From NCBI GenBank assembly GCA_903892565.1, contig CAITIX010000412.1:1-42568 (forward strand): 42,568 bases of DNA, given 5' to 3'. A program made the position numbers and the translations under genes. Every line of letters begins with the position of its first letter. The first letter of the stretch is position 1. Origin of the DNA: an uncultured Acidobacteriia bacterium (GTDB taxonomy: Bacteria; Acidobacteriota; Terriglobia; Bryobacterales; Bryobacteraceae). Below, in pieces: positions 40,439-42,568 of the stretch. Under the pieces are notes generated by a model. The model worked only from the letters and a program-made list of their open reading frames with translations, made no database searches and had not been told where the DNA came from.

Positions 40439-42568
40439 TTATTCCTTCAGCTCCACAATTGTTGCTCCCGATCCGCCTTCCTCCGGCGGAGCCGCGTAGA
40501 ACTTTTCCACGTGCGGATGTTTTGTTAATAGCTCTGCGATAGCCTTCTTCAGGATCCCCATGCCGTGTCCGTGCACAATGCGGACGCGTACCACCTCCGC
40601 CAGTGCCGCGCTATCCAAAAACTTGTCGACGTTGTCGCAAGCTTCTTCCGCTCGCTGCCCAATCAAATTGATCTCCCGATACGGCACCGCGAAGGACGGC
40701 CCCTGGCGGAACGAGAAATCCTTCTTCGGTGCAGCGGCGCCTGTTGCAGGCAAGACTTCCTCTACTTCCGCCGAGGATATTTGCATCTTGAGAAAGCCGG
40801 CGTCCACTTCGATGAAGCCGTTCGTCATCACGCGGCGCACGGTGGCGGGTTGGCGGATTCCCTTGAGTCTCACACGCACGCCTTCTTCGATCCGCATGGT
40901 GGGCGTGGGCGCACCTGCGTGAATGGGGCGCACGGCCGCCGTCGCCGCCTGTACTGTTTCCTGAAACTCGCGGCTGGTCTTGGCGATTTTCGCACGCGAC
41001 TTCTGGCTCAGATCGTCAATCGTTTCCTTGGCGCGTTGCTCGAATTGTGCAGCTAGCGTGGAAGCTTGCTGCTCGATCTCGCGAATCTTGGTCGCGAACT
41101 TTTTCTCCCAACCCTCTTCGAGCGATTTCTCGCGCGCCGCAAGAATCGTTTCTCGCTCGGCCAGCGTGCGCTTGTCCTGATCGAGCTCCGTCAATTTGCG
41201 ATGCATCTCGCTCAAGAAACTCGCGATGTCGCGCTCGGAGCTGCTTAAGCGGCCGCGCGCATCTTCGATCAACGAAGCATCAACACCCAAACGGCTTGCG
41301 ATGTCGAGGCCCGCCGATTTTCCGGGCGCGCCCAATTGCAAAACATACGTGGGCTCCAGCGTGGATTCGTTAAATCCCATGGACGCATTTTCGACGCCAG
41401 CCGTAGAGGCCCCGTAAACCTTCAGCGCCATCAAGTGCGTCGACGCTACGACGAACGCGCCGCGCTTTCGAATCGCATCCAGCACGGCGACTCCCAGGGC
41501 TCCGCCTTCTTCGGGATCCGTGGCTCGGCCCAACTCGTCGATCAAAACGAGCGATCCCGAAGTTGCGTGCTCCAGCATCCCGCGAATCGCAACAATGTGC
41601 GCGGAAAACGTACTCAAGCTTTCTTGAATGGACTGATGATCGCCAATGTCCGCCAGGACTTCGTCCAGTAAAGGGAACTCCGCTTCGATGGCGGGAACCG
41701 GGAAGCCGGCGTGGGCCATCAGCGTCAGTAATCCCGCTGTCTTCAGCGCCACTGTCTTGCCGCCGGTGTTGGGGCCGCTGATTAAAAGCGTGCGCGTGCG
41801 TTCGTTTAACTCAAACGAAACCGGCACCACCGACTTTTTGTGCTTCCGTAGAATGTCTTCGAGCAGCGGATGACGGGCTCTCGAAAGCAGCAATCTTCGA
41901 TCGCCAGCTGGACTGATGCGCGGGACGCAGCATCCATATTCCACTGCGAACTGCGCCTTGGCAAAGATCAAGTCGAGCCGCGCGAGTGCCCCCACCGAAG
42001 CGGCGATCTCCGCAGCATGCTCCCGCAATCTGGCCGTAAATTCGCGCAGAATGCGATGCACTTCCCGCGCCTCTTCTTCGGAGAGCCGCACGAGCTCGTT
42101 ATTGAGAGCGATGGTCTCGAGCGGTTCGACGAAAAGCGTACGCCCGCTGCCACTGGCGCCGTGGATCACGCCATCTACGCGGCGTTCGCGTCCGGTCACC
42201 ACTGGAACTACGAATCGATCATTGCGCACGGTGACGAAATCTTCTTGCAGTGTTCCGTCCTCATGGTGCTCGCGTAGAAATTTCTCTAGCGATTTCTGGA
42301 TCGCACCGCGTTGCTTTTCCGCGTCCCGACGCAGGCGTGCGAGTGCAACGCTTGCGTGATCGGCCAGCGTTCCGTCCGGCAGAATCTTTCCACTGAGGTC
42401 GCCCGCTAATTCGCGCAGATCAGCGATCTCCGTTGCATGCGCGTACAAACGGGGAAAGCGATCCTTCGCGCCGAGCAGGACTGTGCGCGCCTCGGCGGCA
42501 ACGTCGAGCAGTCGCGCGACGTCCGCGATTTCGCGAGCTTCTAAGAGCGCCCCATCGATGCGCAGCCG
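40439..42568 (-). CDS. mutS2: MutS2 family ATPase with Smr domain (5' end beyond the window)
   Basis: The frame is open to the last base, so the gene starts outside; 709 of about 780 residues are visible. It has the MutS core and lever, Walker A ISGPNTGGKTVALKT, signature LSTFSAHIVAIRGML, Walker B LVLIDELGRATDPEEGGAL, the coiled-coil region with EREHILA-type charged helices, and a C-terminal Smr nuclease domain (VRIVHGHGMGILKKAI). MutS2 proteins split collided ribosomes or suppress recombination rather than doing mismatch repair. It ends 56 bp after the convergent glycosyltransferase gene. Confidence 0.95.
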   Translation of the reverse strand, partial: RLRIDGALLEAREIADVARLLDVAAEARTVLLGAKDRFPRLYAHATEIADLRELAGDLSGKILPDGTLADHASVALARLRRDAEKQRGAIQKSLEKFLREHHEDGTLQEDFVTVRNDRFVVPVVTGRERRVDGVIHGASGSGRTLFVEPLETIALNNELVRLSEEEAREVHRILREFTARLREHAAEIAASVGALARLDLIFAKAQFAVEYGCCVPRISPAGDRRLLLSRARHPLLEDILRKHKKSVVPVSFELNERTRTLLISGPNTGGKTVALKTAGLLTLMAHAGFPVPAIEAEFPLLDEVLADIGDHQSIQESLSTFSAHIVAIRGMLEHATSGSLVLIDELGRATDPEEGGALGVAVLDAIRKRGAFVVASTHLMALKVYGASTAGVENASMGFNESTLEPTYVLQLGAPGKSAGLDIASRLGVDASLIEDARGRLSSSERDIASFLSEMHRKLTELDQDKRTLAERETILAAREKSLEEGWEKKFATKIREIEQQASTLAAQFEQRAKETIDDLSQKSRAKIAKTSREFQETVQAATAAVRPIHAGAPTPTMRIEEGVRVRLKGIRQPATVRRVMTNGFIEVDAGFLKMQISSAEVEEVLPATGAAAPKKDFSFRQGPSFAVPYREINLIGQRAEEACDNVDKFLDSAALAEVVRVRIVHGHGMGILKKAIAELLTKHPHVEKFYAAPPEEGGSGATIVELKE

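Noticed and set aside
1..42568. CRISPR array, tRNA, rRNA, transposase, phage or attachment site
   Set aside because: I scanned the intergenic gaps and saw no spaced repeats, cloverleaf with a CCA-like end, or mobile-element gene.

Overview
This 42.6-kb window is GC-rich bacterial chromosome with tightly packed genes and no gene-free stretch over 300 bp. I infer an Acidobacteriota host, probably of the Solibacter/Bryobacter type. The basis is a duplicated reaction-centre-type cytochrome c, many two-component systems, secreted TPR, propeller and amidohydrolase-like proteins, and a palindromic repeat whose reading frame contains 'PDGRGSV', which I remember as common in that group. No rRNA, tRNA, CRISPR, transposase or phage gene was seen. 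Both ends cut genes: carB on the left and mutS2 on the right.

Layout. 2-2322 (+): carB 3' part and a short RmlA-type nucleotidyltransferase. 2319-5568 (-): gmd, fcl, an acyl carrier protein and a FabH-like enzyme with serine in place of the catalytic cysteine, together making a GDP-fucose plus acyl-transfer operon. 5687-7926: fliD (+) facing fliW-csrA (-). 7967-11437 (-): pheST. 11485-15866 (+): a methyltransferase, three TPR or secreted proteins and RNase III. 15922-22061: a PepSY membrane protein, tandem universal stress protein, sigma-54 activator and hybrid histidine kinase, with candidate sigma-54 promoters in front of the stress protein and the kinase. 22129-25493 (-): a dihydropteroate synthase carrying a disordered tail of about 490 residues, and an RNase T2 lipoprotein. 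25548-28157 (+): mtnA, a thioredoxin-fold protein and a beta-propeller. 28161-31771: a histidine-rich membrane protein (-) divergent from a NarL-type two-component pair (+). 31859-33814 (-): tetraheme cytochrome c, a small beta-rich exported protein and a parDE toxin-antitoxin pair. 33968-38631: a CGCP-motif protein, an amidohydrolase-like protein lacking the metal-binding HxH motif, SppA and a small membrane protein. 38745-42568: a processive family 2 glycosyltransferase and MutS2.

Most interesting: (1) the folate enzyme fused to an acidic block and Arg/Gly/Ser/Pro repeats; (2) the Ser112 ketoacyl-synthase-III homologue with its own ACP beside GDP-fucose genes; (3) at least five unrelated sequences each duplicated in tandem with a 15-bp period, at gene edges or inside loops, plus an 18-bp example; (4) the putative sigma-54 circuit. 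All functions are read from sequence motifs; no database search was possible.
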